Shown here: in pieces, positions 21,455 to 22,317 of the stretch | Layout: every line of letters begins with the position of its first letter | Numbering within the stretch: the first letter of the stretch is position 1 | NCBI GenBank assembly: GCA_015486445.1 | Contig: WFRT01000130.1 | Coordinates: 1 to 22,317, forward strand | From: Pseudomonadota bacterium | GTDB lineage: Bacteria > Desulfobacterota > Anaeroferrophillalia > Anaeroferrophillales > Tharpellaceae | Length of the DNA stretch: 22,317 bases | Reading direction: 5' to 3' | Translations under genes and position numbers: made by a program | The notes under the pieces: generated by a model | Told to the model about the DNA's origin: nothing | What the model saw: only the letters and a program-made list of their open reading frames with translations | Database searches by the model: none

Positions 21455-22317
21455 ATGGTCACGTTGACGATTGACGGCAAGGAAGTCACCGTCCCCCAGG
21501 GAACGACCATCCTTGAGGCGGCCCGGAGCGCCGGGATCAGGATTCCGACGCTCTGTTACCACGATCGTATGAATCCCATCGGTTCATGCCGGATGTGCGT
21601 GGTGGAAATCGAAGGCTACACCCATCCGATGGCGGCTTGCACAACCCCGGTCGAGGATGGAATCGAGGTGGTTACCACCTCCGAGCGGCTGACCCGGATC
21701 CGCCAGGACTCCCTGAAGCTGATCTTGGTCAACCATCCCCTCGACTGCCCGATCTGCGACAAGGGCGGTGAATGCCTGCTCCAGGACCTGGTTTACGAAT
21801 TCGGTATCGACGAGGTCGAATACCGGGCCGCCAAGCCCGAGCGCGAGTCGATTTACGCGACCCCCCTGATTCGCTACTGGCCCGACCGCTGCATCATGTG
21901 CCTGCGCTGTGTCACCGCCTGCCGCGAGCTCAAGGGGATCGGCGCGATTTCGATCGAGGGCGACGGCTACGGGGCCCAGGTCGTGGCCATTGATCCGGAA
22001 AAGTGCCAGTCCTGCGGGGAGTGCCTGCAGGTTTGTCCGACCGGCTCCCTGACCGCCGACCTGACCCCCTACCGGGGCCGGCCCTGGCTGGTCAAGAGGG
22101 TGCAGACCACCTGCACCTACTGCGGTTGTGGCTGCCAGCTCGAACTCAATGTGCTAAACGATCGGGTAATCTCGGTAACCACCCGCGACGAGGTCGGCAT
22201 CAACCATGGCAGTCTCTGCGTCAAGGGCCGTTTCGGTTACGAGTTCATCAACAGCGACGAGCGCCTGACCACCCCGCTGATCAAGAAGGACGGCGAGTTC
22301 CAGGAGGCTTCATGGGA
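21455..22317 (+). CDS. nuoG: NADH-quinone oxidoreductase subunit G, FdhA-like (N-terminal part)
   Basis: The frame runs open to the right edge (about 287 residues visible). It has a [2Fe-2S] domain (C34, C45, C48, C62), the His-ligated cluster (H94, C98, C101, C107, NHPLDCPICDKGGEC), two complete ferredoxin motifs (C146-149-152-156 and C184-187-190-194) and the start of a molybdopterin-oxidoreductase domain with C220-223-227 and C255. Canonical E. coli or Thermus NuoG keeps only part of the second ferredoxin motif, so this protein resembles formate dehydrogenase alpha and hydrogenase subunits more than standard NuoG. Position behind nuoABCD and the NuoF/GltD fusion supports the complex I role; a formate dehydrogenase subunit is the alternative. 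The ribosome site is AGGG about 10 nt upstream. The C-terminal part, including any active-site residue, lies outside the window. Confidence 0.85.
   Translation, partial: MVTLTIDGKEVTVPQGTTILEAARSAGIRIPTLCYHDRMNPIGSCRMCVVEIEGYTHPMAACTTPVEDGIEVVTTSERLTRIRQDSLKLILVNHPLDCPICDKGGECLLQDLVYEFGIDEVEYRAAKPERESIYATPLIRYWPDRCIMCLRCVTACRELKGIGAISIEGDGYGAQVVAIDPEKCQSCGECLQVCPTGSLTADLTPYRGRPWLVKRVQTTCTYCGCGCQLELNVLNDRVISVTTRDEVGINHGSLCVKGRFGYEFINSDERLTTPLIKKDGEFQEASW

Noticed and set aside
1..22317. tRNA, rRNA, CRISPR array, transposase or integrase genes
   Set aside because: I looked for cloverleaf-like genes, regular short repeats and recombinase motifs and saw none. The only repeats are the two interspersed elements.

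Overview
The window looks like a chromosomal segment of an anaerobic, GC-rich member of the former Deltaproteobacteria (Desulfobacterota / Desulfuromonadota type). The evidence is a split ATP synthase locus (atpZ-I-B-E without F1 genes), a c7-like cytochrome / FeS protein / NrfD membrane complex, a lone TrpB2, and a complex I operon in which a NuoF/GltD-like fusion stands where nuoE-nuoF normally lie. This placement is inferred from gene content only; there is no rRNA or other taxonomic marker.

Layout. 1-2403 (+): the tail of a complex I operon (nuoM partial, nuoN) closed by an intrinsic terminator. 2635-6002 (+): a secreted TPR-AMIN-amidase_3 cell wall amidase and an orphan trpB2, ended by a bidirectional terminator. 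6017-6153: first copy of an inverted-repeat-bounded interspersed element. 8502-6173 (-): nrfD-like, TAT-exported four-cluster ferredoxin and triheme cytochrome c genes, a membrane quinone/periplasmic electron-transfer module. 13937-8931 (-): a long co-directional run starting at a near-consensus sigma-70 promoter: a two-TM protein, a DUF2997-like protein, a SHOCT-like protein, hemL, atpZ, atpI, atpB, atpE, then a strong terminator. 14028-14262: second, longer copy of the interspersed element, directly behind a 694-aa HEAT-like repeat protein (16356-14272, -). 16596-22317 (+): a near-consensus promoter, a leader stem-loop and nuoA-nuoB-nuoC-nuoD-nuoF/gltD fusion-nuoG (partial).

Most important observation. 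nuoB (17078-17608) is interrupted by one in-frame TGA at codon 38, exactly at the first cysteine of the tandem Cys-Cys pair that binds complex I cluster N2. The frame is otherwise intact, the ATG and ribosome binding site lie upstream of the TGA and overlap nuoA, and a hairpin with a G in its small apical loop starts about 14-18 nt behind the TGA, as expected of a bacterial SECIS element. I read it as a candidate selenocysteine-containing NuoB (Sec-Cys ligation of N2). A base error or a nonsense mutation are the alternatives.

How the parts fit. Nearly everything here is energy conversion: complex I at both ends (two clusters or one split cluster), the F0 sector of an ATP synthase whose c subunit carries most of the Na+-binding residues, and a cytochrome/FeS/NrfD complex linking the quinone pool to periplasmic carriers. 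hemL supplies haem precursors. The complex I input module (NuoF-type N3 cluster fused to a GltD-type flavoprotein, plus an FdhA-like NuoG with two complete ferredoxin clusters) suggests an electron donor or mechanism different from canonical NADH dehydrogenase. All sequence observations were made by eye; folds, membrane segments and homology were not computed.
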